The position numbers were made by a program, and so were the translations under genes. The notes under the pieces are model-generated. The model was not told where the DNA came from, did not search any database, and saw only the letters and a list, made by a program, of their open reading frames with translations. Positions 15,741 through 24,935 of a stretch of 58,301 bases of DNA are shown here, one piece after another. The stretch's first letter is position 1. The number at the start of each line of letters is the position of its first letter. This stretch comes from Deltaproteobacteria bacterium (GTDB taxonomy: Bacteria; JAMCPX01), in NCBI GenBank assembly GCA_023382265.1, contig JAMCPX010000028.1:1-58301 (forward strand), given 5' to 3'.

Positions 15741-16557
15741 AAAACATCACTTTATGACACGATGGTATTTCAGAGGGATCTCAGATTTTGGTAGCAGGGC
15801 AGGGTTTCAAACCCAGACCTGCAATCCTGTTGCATTTCGGGGATTAACATATCTCTCTGCGATCCTTTTTATATGGTTTGTAACAGCATGCGGTATTCCT
15901 TATGGCGTTTACCATACTGTTGAAAAAGGTCAAACACTTTACACCATATCCCGTGTCTACGATGTTCCGCTTAAAGATATAGAAAAGGCAAACGGAATAA
16001 ATGATCCGTCAGCCATTAAACCGGGTGAAGAGCTATTCATACCAGGTGCACAAAAGACTATGAATGTGCCTCCAACTGCGGAACAGAATAATGTGCAGCA
16101 ACCTTATCCTATTCAGCATGAACCGGTAAAGCATGCAAACATGAAGAGTATTTATTATAATAAAAATGCGCACAGCATACCGGGCGTCTTTATCTGGCCT
16201 GTACGTGGAACGGTTACACAAGACTTCAACACATCAAACGGTGATAGACATGACGGCATAGATATTAAAGCGCAAACGGGTACGCCGATACTGGCAGCAG
16301 CAGCAGGTACGGTTATATACAGTAATGATACCATCAAGGGTTATGGAGATATGGTTATCATCAAGCATAATGATGGTTTTGTAACCGTATATGCCCATAA
16401 TGCCGTTAATCTTGTAAAACAGGGCCAGGAGGTAAAACAGGGTGAAATCATAGCAAAGGTCGGGCGGACAGGGTATACTACGGGTCCGCATCTTCATTTT
16501 GAAATAAGGCTGCATGCAATACCGGTTGATCCTCTAAAATATTTATCAAGACAGTAA
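15724..16557 (+). CDS. NlpD-like lipoprotein, LysM and M23 peptidase domains
   Basis: The 277-residue lipoprotein has a hydrophobic segment ending in a lipobox (FVTAC, Cys56), one LysM domain (about 63-107, VEKGQTLYTISRVYDVPL) that binds peptidoglycan, a linker, and a C-terminal M23 domain (about 170-273). Zinc ligands HDGID, YAH and HLHFE are present, so unlike Escherichia coli NlpD it may be an active endopeptidase. About 55 residues precede the lipobox Cys, far more than normal, and part of this stretch is encoded by a palindromic repeat at 15794-15822. No ATG, GTG or TTG lies in frame after the repeat. The ATG at 15724 has AGGTG four bases upstream; 15754 is the alternative. Likely roles are cell separation and wall remodelling. 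Confidence 0.88.
   Translation: MAGRHKKHHFMTRWYFRGISDFGSRAGFQTQTCNPVAFRGLTYLSAILFIWFVTACGIPYGVYHTVEKGQTLYTISRVYDVPLKDIEKANGINDPSAIKPGEELFIPGAQKTMNVPPTAEQNNVQQPYPIQHEPVKHANMKSIYYNKNAHSIPGVFIWPVRGTVTQDFNTSNGDRHDGIDIKAQTGTPILAAAAGTVIYSNDTIKGYGDMVIIKHNDGFVTVYAHNAVNLVKQGQEVKQGEIIAKVGRTGYTTGPHLHFEIRLHAIPVDPLKYLSRQ
15794..15822. repeat. REP-like palindrome inside the nlpD-like gene
   Basis: GCAGG (15794-15798) pairs with CCTGC (15818-15822), and inside lies the near-perfect hairpin GGGTTT-C-AAACCC (15802-15814). Palindromes of this kind are common dispersed intergenic repeats in bacterial genomes. Here it sits in frame in the lipoprotein pre-region, coding roughly for RAGFQTQTC. Assignment as a dispersed repeat is inference from the pattern. 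Confidence 0.5.
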
Positions 16558-16571
16558 TAAACATAAAGACT

Positions 16572-17744
16572 ATGTGGAATATAATCATTACCGGCTTAAC
16601 ATCGCTTTTTACAGACATATCGAGTGAGATGATCTATCCTCTCATCTCGCTTTATCTGCTCGCTCTTGGTTCAAGCCCTGCACTTATCGGACTTATTGAA
16701 GGCTTTGCAGAGAGTACTGCAAGTATCGTTAAGGTTTTTTCAGGTGCTCTATCCGACAGGATTAGAAAAAGAAAATCGCTCGCGATTCTTGGATACGCAT
16801 TCTCGCCTATCGGGAAATTCTTTATGTGGCTGGCAAAAGGCTGGAGTCTTGTGTTTGTAGGCAGAACACTGGACAGGTTCGGTAAAGGTATAAGAACAGC
16901 ACCAAGAGATGCAATTATAGCGGAATCAAGCAGTTCTGAAAAAAGAGGTGCATCCTTTGGTCTTCATAGAGCCATGGACACACTCGGCGCTGTCATTGGC
17001 ATTGTAATAGCCATTATTATAATGAAGTATCTCGGGCTTAATGAGGGCTTGCACACCGTGCAGAATATTCAATCTTATCTGCCTGCATTCAAAACAATCA
17101 TACTCATAAGTCTTATTCCTGCTGCTATAGGTGTTGCAGTCCTGTTCCTTGTAAAGGAAACAGGCACCGGCAAACCGCTGGCACACAACATCTCATTGGG
17201 ATGGTCAAAGCTCGACAGAAAGTTGAAGGCTTTTCTTATCGTAACATTTATATTTACACTCGGGAACTCTTCAAACCAATTCTTACTGATGCGTGCCAAG
17301 GGCATCGGTTTTTCAGTTGAAGGGGTACTACTTTTATATCTTGTTTACAATCTTGTTTATGGAATTATTTCATGGCCTGCGGGAAGGCTTTCAGACAGGA
17401 TAGGAAGGAAAACGCTGATCTCTTCAGGCTATTTTGTTTATGCAATCGTTTACGTGGGCTTTGGTTTGACCAACACAGGCTCTGCCATGTGGATATTGTT
17501 CTCAGTTTATGGTCTGTATATAGCCTTTACAGAAGGAGTCGAAAAGGCGCTGGTTTCGGATATAGCACCAAAGGATCTCAAGGCTACTTTAATAGGTTTG
17601 CATGCGACGCTTGTTGGGATAGGTCTGTTTCCAGCTTCGTTGCTTGCCGGACTTATATGGGATACTCTTGGACCCCAGTTCACATTCTACTTTGGTGGCA
17701 TAATGGGTATTATAGCGGCTGTTGGAATGCTGATAGTGTTGTGA
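16572..17744 (+). CDS. MFS transporter, exporter-like
   Basis: A 390-residue integral membrane protein with the hydrophobic pattern of a 12-helix major facilitator. The MFS signature loop appears twice, as expected from the internal duplication: GALSDRIRKRKS after helix 2 and GRLSDRIGRKT after helix 8. The segment RTLDRFGKGIRTAPRDAIIAE is typical of a drug/metabolite efflux subfamily. Substrate is unknown. The gene starts 14 bases after the nlpD-like gene, in the place where many proteobacteria carry rpoS. A REP-like palindrome block follows it. Confidence 0.85.
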   Translation: MWNIIITGLTSLFTDISSEMIYPLISLYLLALGSSPALIGLIEGFAESTASIVKVFSGALSDRIRKRKSLAILGYAFSPIGKFFMWLAKGWSLVFVGRTLDRFGKGIRTAPRDAIIAESSSSEKRGASFGLHRAMDTLGAVIGIVIAIIIMKYLGLNEGLHTVQNIQSYLPAFKTIILISLIPAAIGVAVLFLVKETGTGKPLAHNISLGWSKLDRKLKAFLIVTFIFTLGNSSNQFLLMRAKGIGFSVEGVLLLYLVYNLVYGIISWPAGRLSDRIGRKTLISSGYFVYAIVYVGFGLTNTGSAMWILFSVYGLYIAFTEGVEKALVSDIAPKDLKATLIGLHATLVGIGLFPASLLAGLIWDTLGPQFTFYFGGIMGIIAAVGMLIVL

Positions 17745-17838
17745 TTGATATTGTCAGGGGGGCTTTATAAGTATATGCCGGTGATTGCCGACTTCAAAGT
17801 ATTCCACAAGAAGTCTTTACTACTTTTAAAAGCATCTG

Positions 17839-17910
17839 GATTCCCCGTGGGGTTTATCCCTCCTGCGGCGGGACGGGAATGACACAGGGAGGATAATACC
17901 GCCCGGGCGG
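17839..17910. repeat. REP-like palindromic block after the MFS gene
   Basis: GGATTCCCCGT (17838-17848) and ACGGGAATGAC (17873-17883) form an imperfect inverted repeat around a GC-rich core, and a perfect palindrome CCGCCCGGGCGG follows at 17899-17910. The outer arms resemble the GGATTCC...GGAATGA type of dispersed repeat; a related hairpin is at 24873. The block fills the gap between the convergent MFS and pyrD genes and could stop transcription, though it has no T-tract. Confidence 0.5.
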
Positions 17911-17928
17911 GAAATTAACAATCCAGAG

Positions 17929-18852
17929 TCAGGGTAAAATTTTTGCCGCGCCAATAAGAGAGGTGAATTGTTTGATACCTGCATCTGAGATATAATCACG
18001 GAGCTGCCCTACAATCGCCGATGTAATAGCCGGGTTTATGAAATTTGCAGTGCCTACCTGAACCGCTGCTGCACCTGCAAGGGCATATTCTATTACATCT
18101 TCTGCAGTAGAGATGCCCCCACAACCTATTATTGGGATACGAAGCATGCCATAGGTATCATATACGAGCTTTAGTGTTATAGGCTTGATTGCGGGTCCTG
18201 ACAGCCCGCCTGTCTTTGCACCGAGGAACGGACGTTTATTTTTCATATCGATAGCCATTGCAGGATAGGTGTTTGCAATGCTCACAGCATCTGCCCCTCC
18301 TTTCTGGGCAGAGACCGCAGTATCAATTATACTGGTAACCATGGGTGACAGCTTAACAATAAGGGTTTTACCGGTTTTGTTTCTTACCTTTTGTGTAATT
18401 GCATGCACAACAAAGGGATCCTTCCCAAACTCAGCACCGCCTGCCTTTACGTTCGGGCATGATATGTTCAGTTCAATACCGTCTATACGTTTAATCCTGT
18501 CCAACCTCCCGGCAAGCTCCGCGTATTCGTCTATAGAGGTACCGAAGATATTGACGATAATCTTAGTGTCGATGTTTTTTAATTGAGGCAGAACACCGCT
18601 GAGAAATGCGTCCAGTCCTATATTCTCAAGACCGATAGAGTTTATCAATCCAGAAGGGGTCTCCTTGATCCTCGGCTCAGGATTGCCTTTTCTCGGCTCA
18701 AGGGACAACCCCTTTGTTACAAACCCGCCGATACTTTCGAGGGAGATAAAATTTTTATATTCAATTCCGTAGCCGAATGTGCCGGAAGCACCTATGATTG
18801 CGTTCTTAAGGCATATCCGTCCGATTTTTACCTGTAATAATTTTTTATTCAT
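17929..18852 (-). CDS. pyrD: Dihydroorotate dehydrogenase, class 1B type
   Basis: PyrD oxidises dihydroorotate to orotate in pyrimidine synthesis, using FMN. The 307-residue protein has GASGTFGYG, KGLSLEPRKGNPEPR, NSIGLEN, and the active-site segment NISCPNVK with Cys132 as catalytic base. That Cys marks the soluble class 1 enzymes, and the sequence pattern is closest to subclass 1B. I chose the ATG at 18852, which gives the normal length, over one 42 bases upstream. Class 1B normally works with the PyrK electron-transfer subunit, but no pyrK is adjacent; the gene is alone, divergent from the GC-rich ATPase. Confidence 0.93.
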   Translation of the reverse strand: MNKKLLQVKIGRICLKNAIIGASGTFGYGIEYKNFISLESIGGFVTKGLSLEPRKGNPEPRIKETPSGLINSIGLENIGLDAFLSGVLPQLKNIDTKIIVNIFGTSIDEYAELAGRLDRIKRIDGIELNISCPNVKAGGAEFGKDPFVVHAITQKVRNKTGKTLIVKLSPMVTSIIDTAVSAQKGGADAVSIANTYPAMAIDMKNKRPFLGAKTGGLSGPAIKPITLKLVYDTYGMLRIPIIGCGGISTAEDVIEYALAGAAAVQVGTANFINPAITSAIVGQLRDYISDAGIKQFTSLIGAAKILP

Positions 18853-18982
18853 TTTTCTCACATCCCTGAATTCTTGCGTGAAATCTTGAATCATCAGCCG
18901 GAAAATTGCAACAAGAAAATGAGAACCCCCTCTGATACTTTTATTGACGCCTGTATATCAGCTCTGATAAGTCTGGCTTACT

Positions 18983-21532
18983 ATGGATCAACAGGCAGCA
19001 GACACGACAGGCGTCTCATCCGGAGAGGCATTAAAAAGGCTGAAGCAGGACGGCTATAACGAATTGCCGTTTTCAAAACGGAGAAGCATCCTAAGGATCG
19101 CCTTCGATGTCATCAAGGAACCCATGCTGCTTCTGTTAGTGGCATGCGGTACGCTATACTTCACAATCGGAGACATCAAGGAGGCGGCGATCCTCGTCAG
19201 CTTTGTGTTTGTGGTCATAGGCATTACCCTGTACCAGGAGAGGAAAACCGAGAGGGCACTTGAGGCACTCAGAGACCTCTCCAGCCCGAGAGCCATGGTC
19301 ATACGGGACGGAAAACACATCAGGATCCCGGGCAGGGAGGTTGTAACAGACGACATCGTGATAGTTTCAGAGGGCGACCGTGTACCCGCTGATGCCGTGC
19401 TTTTAAATTCCAACAACGTGACCGTGGATGAATCACTCCTTACCGGCGAGTCTGTCCCTGTGCGGAAATCGGCATGGGACGGGGTGCAGGAAATGAACAG
19501 TCCCGGCGGAGACGACCTGCCGTTCATTTATTCGGGCACCCTCGTGGTACAGGGTCAGGGTACGGCAAGGGTCATCAGGACAGGACTGAATACAGAGCTG
19601 GGTAAGATAGGAAAGATACTGCAGGTCCTTGAGCCCGAGGAGACCTTACTTCACCGTGAGACACGACAGCTTGTGCGCAATTTCACAATCTTCGCTGTGG
19701 CCCTCTCAGCTCTTGTGATAGTCATCTACGGCATCACAAGGGCAAACTGGTCCAATGGCTTTCTCGCGGGGCTTACCCTTGCCATGGCCATACTGCCGGA
19801 GGAATTCCCTGTTGTACTTACCATATTCCTTGCACTCGGTGCATGGAGGATTTCAAAAGAGCACGTCCTGACCCGCAGGGTGTCGGCCATCGAGACCCTC
19901 GGTGCTGCGACCGTCCTATGTGTGGACAAAACAGGTACACTGACGCAGAACAGGATGTCCGTTGCAAAATTATACTCCAGCAACGAATTCTTTGACCTTG
20001 CCCCGAATTATAAAAAATCGCTGCCCGAAAACTTCCACCAGCTTCTTGAGTTTGCGATCCTCTCAAGTCAGAGTGATCCGAGAGATCCCATGGAAAGCGC
20101 CCTGAAGGGCCTTGGGAACGATCTGCTGTCGCATACGGGACACCTGCATACGGACTGGGAAATGGAGCATGAATATTCGCTTTCAAAAGAACTGCTTGCC
20201 ATGTCGCGGGTCTGGAAATCCGCAGACGGGAAAGATTACGTAATAGCTGCCAAGGGTGCACCCGAGGCAATAGCGGATCTGTGCCACCTGAGTCCCGGAG
20301 AAAAAGAACGCCTCGCGGAAAATGTCAGTATCATGGCAGGGGAAGGTCTCAGGGTCCTAGGCATAGCCAAGGCGTATTTCAGCCTGCACGACCTGCCGCG
20401 GATCCAGCACGACTTTGATTTTCAGTTCATAGGTATTATCGGGTTCGCCGACCCCATACGGCCGTCTGTACCAGAAGCACTAAGGGAATGCTATGGTGCG
20501 GGGATACGGGTGATTATGATAACAGGTGATTATCCTCTTACTGCCAAAAGCATCGCCGCACAGATCGGGCTAAAGGCGTCGGACGAGGTGCTCACAGGAG
20601 CGGAACTTGACCGTATGCACGACGATGAGCTGATGGTGAGGCTGAAGACCGTGAATATCTTTGCACGGGCAGTACCCGAACAGAAGCTGCGCATCGTCAA
20701 TGCACTCAAGGCCAATGGGGAGATCGTTGCTATGACCGGCGACGGAGTAAACGATGCACCTGCACTGAAGGCCGCGCACATAGGCATAGCCATGGGGGCG
20801 AGAGGGACGGATGTGGCCAGGGAGGCTGCTTCCCTTGTGCTTCTGGACGATGACTTCTCATCCATCGTGAAATCCGTCAGGATGGGAAGGAGAATATACT
20901 ACAACCTTAAGAAGGCAATGGCATATATTCTCGCCATACACGTACCGATCGCGGGTATATCCCTTATACCCGTGCTGTTCGGATGGCCGCTGATCCTGAT
21001 GCCCGTACACATAGCGTTTCTCGAACTCATCATAGACCCGTCAAGCTCTGTCGTGTTCGAGGCAGAGGCTGAAGAAACGGACGTAATGAAACGCAGGCCG
21101 CGCAGGTTTGAAGAACGGCTGTTCAACAGGCGGACGTTTGGCATAAGTATACTGCAGGGAGGTATAGTTCTCGCCATCGTGCTCGCTATTTTCATTATTT
21201 CGATGCACATGGGACAAACAGAGACGGAATCCAGGACGCTTACTGTTACAACTCTGATCATAGCAAACCTCGGGCTTATCCTGACCAACCGTTCATGGTC
21301 CAGGACCATAGTGTCGACGCTGGGTATAAAGAACAGGGCACTTTGGGGGGTCGTTTCTGGTGCGATGGTGTTCCTTGTCCTTACTATCTACGTACCGTTT
21401 CTGCAAAGCCTTTTTAGATTCTCAACACTCAAGCCTCTTGACATAGGCATCTGTTTTGGTGCAGGGCTGCTAAGTATCGGGTGGTTTGAGACAATAAAGC
21501 TTTACGCACAATTAAAAAGAAAAAACATGTAA
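18983..21532 (+). CDS. Cation-translocating P-type ATPase (P2-like, PEEFP type)
   Basis: The 849-residue pump has TGES (154-157), phosphorylated Asp315 in DKTGTLTQ, and TGDGVNDAPALK. The membrane helix 4 motif is ILPEEFPVVLT (272-276 PEEFP), where calcium pumps have PEGLP. The C-terminal half carries six predicted helices including LELIIDPSSSVVFEAE. This places it among bacterial P2-like pumps of uncertain ion specificity. Base composition is clearly GC-richer than neighbouring genes, suggesting recent transfer. It is flanked by pyrD (divergent) and the GH15-like gene (convergent), with paired inverted repeats after its stop. No strong ribosome binding site was seen at the ATG. Confidence 0.88.
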   Translation: MDQQAADTTGVSSGEALKRLKQDGYNELPFSKRRSILRIAFDVIKEPMLLLLVACGTLYFTIGDIKEAAILVSFVFVVIGITLYQERKTERALEALRDLSSPRAMVIRDGKHIRIPGREVVTDDIVIVSEGDRVPADAVLLNSNNVTVDESLLTGESVPVRKSAWDGVQEMNSPGGDDLPFIYSGTLVVQGQGTARVIRTGLNTELGKIGKILQVLEPEETLLHRETRQLVRNFTIFAVALSALVIVIYGITRANWSNGFLAGLTLAMAILPEEFPVVLTIFLALGAWRISKEHVLTRRVSAIETLGAATVLCVDKTGTLTQNRMSVAKLYSSNEFFDLAPNYKKSLPENFHQLLEFAILSSQSDPRDPMESALKGLGNDLLSHTGHLHTDWEMEHEYSLSKELLAMSRVWKSADGKDYVIAAKGAPEAIADLCHLSPGEKERLAENVSIMAGEGLRVLGIAKAYFSLHDLPRIQHDFDFQFIGIIGFADPIRPSVPEALRECYGAGIRVIMITGDYPLTAKSIAAQIGLKASDEVLTGAELDRMHDDELMVRLKTVNIFARAVPEQKLRIVNALKANGEIVAMTGDGVNDAPALKAAHIGIAMGARGTDVAREAASLVLLDDDFSSIVKSVRMGRRIYYNLKKAMAYILAIHVPIAGISLIPVLFGWPLILMPVHIAFLELIIDPSSSVVFEAEAEETDVMKRRPRRFEERLFNRRTFGISILQGGIVLAIVLAIFIISMHMGQTETESRTLTVTTLIIANLGLILTNRSWSRTIVSTLGIKNRALWGVVSGAMVFLVLTIYVPFLQSLFRFSTLKPLDIGICFGAGLLSIGWFETIKLYAQLKRKNM

Positions 21533-21548
21533 ATTTATTGGATAAGCT

Positions 21549-21628
21549 AAGAACAACTGTCGGTCTGTGTAGCCCTTCTTGTTCTTATAAAACTACTTTA
21601 ACCCAAGCAATGCATTTTTTGGTTAAAG
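21549..21628. terminator. Two inverted repeats between convergent genes
   Basis: AAGAACAA (21549-21556) pairs with TTGTTCTT (21579-21586), and CTTTAACC (21596-21603) pairs with GGTTAAAG (21621-21628). Both are perfect 8-base arms in the 118-base gap between the stops of the P-type ATPase and the GH15-like gene. They probably act as transcription barriers for one or both strands. Neither has a strong T-run. Confidence 0.45.
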
Positions 21629-21650
21629 TTGAAAGATGAACTGTAGTACT

Positions 21651-24011
21651 TTAAACTCTGATAATGAGTTTCTTGATAATCACATACGCGAGAGGGATAA
21701 GAATAATCAGGAATAGTAGATCGTACACGGATACCCTGCCCGTTGTATTGCAACTACAACCGGCAGATGATGGACATGTTTCAGGTCCATCAGGCAGGTA
21801 CGGTGGATAGAAGTTCTGAGGGTTATACCTTGCCATTAAAGTAAGATAAGACAGAGTTGCCTCCCATACATGAGGTATTGCAACTCTATCGTTATAATAT
21901 TCTTTGCCTGTGGTAGTATTTGTCATTACTACGGCAACCTCTCCCATATGCCCGGTATCCTGTGTTGGTACGTTATAAAGTAGATCGTATATCAATGGAT
22001 CTAAATGATTAATTCCGGATGCGTTATTCTGGAACATGGCTGCAAGTGCAACTGTTGCCTTACCAATATATGAAATAACAGGTACCTGATACGTAAGTGC
22101 AGGCGTGATCTGCCCCAGAAGATAATTAGACTGATCCTGCATTATTGTAGATGTGTACGGCAAAAACTCTGCAGGCCAGATTGCCCATGACGCTGCACCA
22201 ATATTATTAGTATATTGAGTTGATGATACATAAAAATTGGTGATTATTGCCTGTTTTAATTGATCAGCCCTGACCTGCCACTGTGCCGCATCATTTGTAT
22301 CATTCATGTATTTTGCAGCCTGGATGCCCGACTCTATGCCAAGCCATGCTGCAATAGCACCCTGTAATGTTTGTGTTTGTACAGGGTTATCATCTTCGTT
22401 TGCATAACATTGCAGATTATTTGATGTATCTTTACAATTGACCAGTGCTTGTGTGCCGAGTTTTATGGAAGACCAAACCCGATTCATGTAATTTACTCTT
22501 TCGCATGCTGCTGGCAGAAAACCCGTATGTATCCACATTGTCCAGACGGCAAGTCCTGTTTCATCGATCTCAAAAGGTATTGGTCCGCCGGGCATGCCGT
22601 CGGCATAAAAATTCATATCAAAGCTGCCGGCAGGGCCGTTATTGGTGGCAGTTTTTCTTTGAACCTTTGCATAAAATAAGTTATGCTTTGTGACCATATC
22701 ATGATAACCCGCTATATCAAGCGCATAATTAATAAAAGAACCGTCTCTGGGCCAGTCTTCTGCATAAGGAGGCTGTGTTGATATTGAAGCAACAATAGAG
22801 CCTGTTATATTGTCTGTTGCTAATCTGATGGTGATTAATGTTCTTTTTGAAAAATTCAGGATCGTCTTATCCTGCGTGGAAGGCAGTTGCGCCGTGGAGA
22901 GCCAATTATGCCACCACGTATTCGTGTTATCAAGTATAGCCTGCCAGCCAAGATTTTTAGCATAATCAATGTCAGATTGCGCATCGGTATAATCTTTTGC
23001 AAATGAGAAATAAACCGTAAAGCTCATCTTGCCTTGTGCATCAAGGGAGAATTGCTTTATTACAGCTCCGTCCGCTTCGCATTCTGCTGCAAGACTATCT
23101 TGTAAATCGCCATTGTAAGCCGCATAATAGGCATCCTGCGGAGTATAGGGATTTATTACATTTCTGCCTGGGGAGCACAATGTTACAGAATCATTGCCTA
23201 CCTGAAAGCTGTCGGGCGTAAAGTCAAAACCTATAACTCCATAAACACCGTTTGGCAGGTTATTGATGTTTGATAAGAAAGACTGCACCGATGATTGATC
23301 AGGTATGCCTGAGAATAAGGTCGCTACATGAGAAAAATTTTGATCCCCCGGCATAAAATGTACAAGCTCATTATCTGAGGTATCATAAAGGCATGCATAA
23401 TCATTCTGTGTTTCATCAACCCAATCATCCATTGGCAAATATTCTGTTTTGTTGAGGCAAGGACCGAGATTTTCAAAGTACACGAATTTCAGGTTATTTA
23501 TTGAATTGATGGTAAGATTGTCTATAACATAATGTCTGACGAGTACGTCTTTATCGGGCATAACAAGATCATACTGTGTAACCATTATACCATTTGCGAT
23601 CGATGTGTACTGCGTAACAAGCACGTCAGAATCGGCTGATAGATAGTATTGTTGTGTTGTAAATGTTGGATCCCTTAACCATACCATACCCGAGATAGGC
23701 ATACCTGCTGTAAAATATAGGCCCGCAAAACTACCCATATTATCTGCGGCACCAAAATGCGGTAGAGTTCTTGCTGATTCTGTTGGTAAGACACCGGATG
23801 ATGCAGTTTTGTAAGTAAGTTGATTATAATAACTCGGATTTGGCCATCTGAGAACCGTTATTGTTCCATGCTGTGATATCCCAACACTTAAACCTCCATT
23901 TCCCACCTCTCCATTAATATTAGTAGCACCAAATGGTTCTATCGAATCAGCATATAGATTTGTACTAAAATTTATTATAAGCAGAGCCAGACATACTTTT
24001 AATAACTTCAT
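21651..24011 (-). CDS. Secreted GH15-like glucoamylase-type glycoside hydrolase
   Basis: The 786-residue exported protein has a signal peptide (1-21, cut after NLYA), a beta-rich N-terminal region, and an (alpha/alpha)6-barrel pattern. GH15-like landmarks are AEDWPRDGSFINYALDIAGY (substrate pocket), FEIDETGLAVW (probable acid catalyst Glu) and PHVWEATLSYLTLM near 725 (probable base Glu). These enzymes release glucose from the ends of alpha-glucans or related sugars. The end is odd: a short Cys cluster (CPSSAGCSC), a hydrophobic segment of about 18 residues, and a basic tail (KKLIIRV), which would hold the enzyme in a membrane or act as a sorting signal. It stands alone in its own transcription unit. 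Family is likely; substrate unknown. Confidence 0.75.
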   Translation of the reverse strand: MKLLKVCLALLIINFSTNLYADSIEPFGATNINGEVGNGGLSVGISQHGTITVLRWPNPSYYNQLTYKTASSGVLPTESARTLPHFGAADNMGSFAGLYFTAGMPISGMVWLRDPTFTTQQYYLSADSDVLVTQYTSIANGIMVTQYDLVMPDKDVLVRHYVIDNLTINSINNLKFVYFENLGPCLNKTEYLPMDDWVDETQNDYACLYDTSDNELVHFMPGDQNFSHVATLFSGIPDQSSVQSFLSNINNLPNGVYGVIGFDFTPDSFQVGNDSVTLCSPGRNVINPYTPQDAYYAAYNGDLQDSLAAECEADGAVIKQFSLDAQGKMSFTVYFSFAKDYTDAQSDIDYAKNLGWQAILDNTNTWWHNWLSTAQLPSTQDKTILNFSKRTLITIRLATDNITGSIVASISTQPPYAEDWPRDGSFINYALDIAGYHDMVTKHNLFYAKVQRKTATNNGPAGSFDMNFYADGMPGGPIPFEIDETGLAVWTMWIHTGFLPAACERVNYMNRVWSSIKLGTQALVNCKDTSNNLQCYANEDDNPVQTQTLQGAIAAWLGIESGIQAAKYMNDTNDAAQWQVRADQLKQAIITNFYVSSTQYTNNIGAASWAIWPAEFLPYTSTIMQDQSNYLLGQITPALTYQVPVISYIGKATVALAAMFQNNASGINHLDPLIYDLLYNVPTQDTGHMGEVAVVMTNTTTGKEYYNDRVAIPHVWEATLSYLTLMARYNPQNFYPPYLPDGPETCPSSAGCSCNTTGRVSVYDLLFLIILIPLAYVIIKKLIIRV

Positions 24012-24102
24012 ATAATTTTACCCCCCCTTGTACAATATAATTGAATCATTTATTTACTTCAATTTGCATTTTCCGGTATTAACTTTTAACATAGGATATA
24101 TT

Positions 24103-24756
24103 TTATACAGTGGATTTTTTGAGCTTTTCCCAATCTTTATTAAATATATCAATACCTTTATCCGTTAATGGATGCTTAATAAGCTTTTCAAGCACATTGA
24201 ATGGGACTGTAGCTATATGCGTGCCTATGAGTGCTGCCTGAACAAAATGAAGCGGGTGCCTTATACTTGCCGCAATGATCTCTGTTTCAAATAAATAATT
24301 ATCAAATATGGTAACGAGCTGTTCCAAGAGATCCATGCCGTTGCCCGATATATCATCTATTCTGCCTATGAATGGACTTACGTATCTTGCACCTGCTTTT
24401 GCAGCAAGTAATGCCTGTGAAGCTGAAAAGATCAATGTAATATTTGTTTTAATGCCTTTTCCCTTAAGTCTTTTTACGGCTATTAATCCCTGTTCACACA
24501 TAGGCACTTTTATTACTATCTTTTCACTCAACTTTGAGAGTGCTTCTGCTTCTTTAATCATTCCGTCTGCATCCGGCGAAACCACCTCCGCATTTATGGG
24601 ACCATCTACCAATCTTATTATCTGCTTAAGCTGTTCTATCGGCTCCTTACCTTCTTTTGCTAAAAGGCTTGGATTTGTTGTTATTCCGTCAACAACGCCG
24701 ATTGCTATGCCATTTTTTATATCTTCAATATTTGCGGTATCAAGAAAGATTTTCAT
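24103..24756 (-). CDS. tal: Transaldolase / fructose-6-phosphate aldolase family
   Basis: The 217-residue short-form transaldolase has [27 protein letters not shown], and the Schiff-base Lys83 in [10 protein letters not shown], followed by [23 protein letters not shown] and PFIGRIDD. It is the small subfamily (TalC/MipB type, about 215 residues) that moves a three-carbon unit between sugar phosphates in the non-oxidative pentose phosphate pathway; some members act as fructose-6-phosphate aldolases. The gene ends 92 bases before the GH15-like gene and has its own upstream region with a hairpin at 24873-24892. Confidence 0.93.
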   Translation of the reverse strand: MKIFLDTANIEDIKNGIAIGVVDGITTNPSLLAKEGKEPIEQLKQIIRLVDGPINAEVVSPDADGMIKEAEALSKLSEKIVIKVPMCEQGLIAVKRLKGKGIKTNITLIFSASQALLAAKAGARYVSPFIGRIDDISGNGMDLLEQLVTIFDNYLFETEIIAASIRHPLHFVQAALIGTHIATVPFNVLEKLIKHPLTDKGIDIFNKDWEKLKKSTV

Positions 24757-24872
24757 ATTTTAGCTCCTTTATGTTTATCTATTGAACAAGACCTCCGGTT
24801 TTATACAAACCGGCAGAATCTATATTTTAGCAAAAAAGCAAACAGTACATTTATTAACCATCGCTTTCCCGG

Positions 24873-24892
24873 ATTCCAGTTTACACTGGAAT
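24873..24892. repeat. Hairpin / REP-like inverted repeat
   Basis: ATTCCAGT (24873-24880), a 4-base loop TTAC, then ACTGGAAT (24885-24892): a perfect 8-base stem. The flanks read GGATTCC...GGAATGA, like the repeat at 17839. It lies about 45 bases downstream of the beta-barrel gene stop (minus strand) and may end that transcript. Confidence 0.5.
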
Positions 24893-24935
24893 GATACTCA
24901 GTAACGATGTAGCAAGCTATAGCGGTATTAGCATC

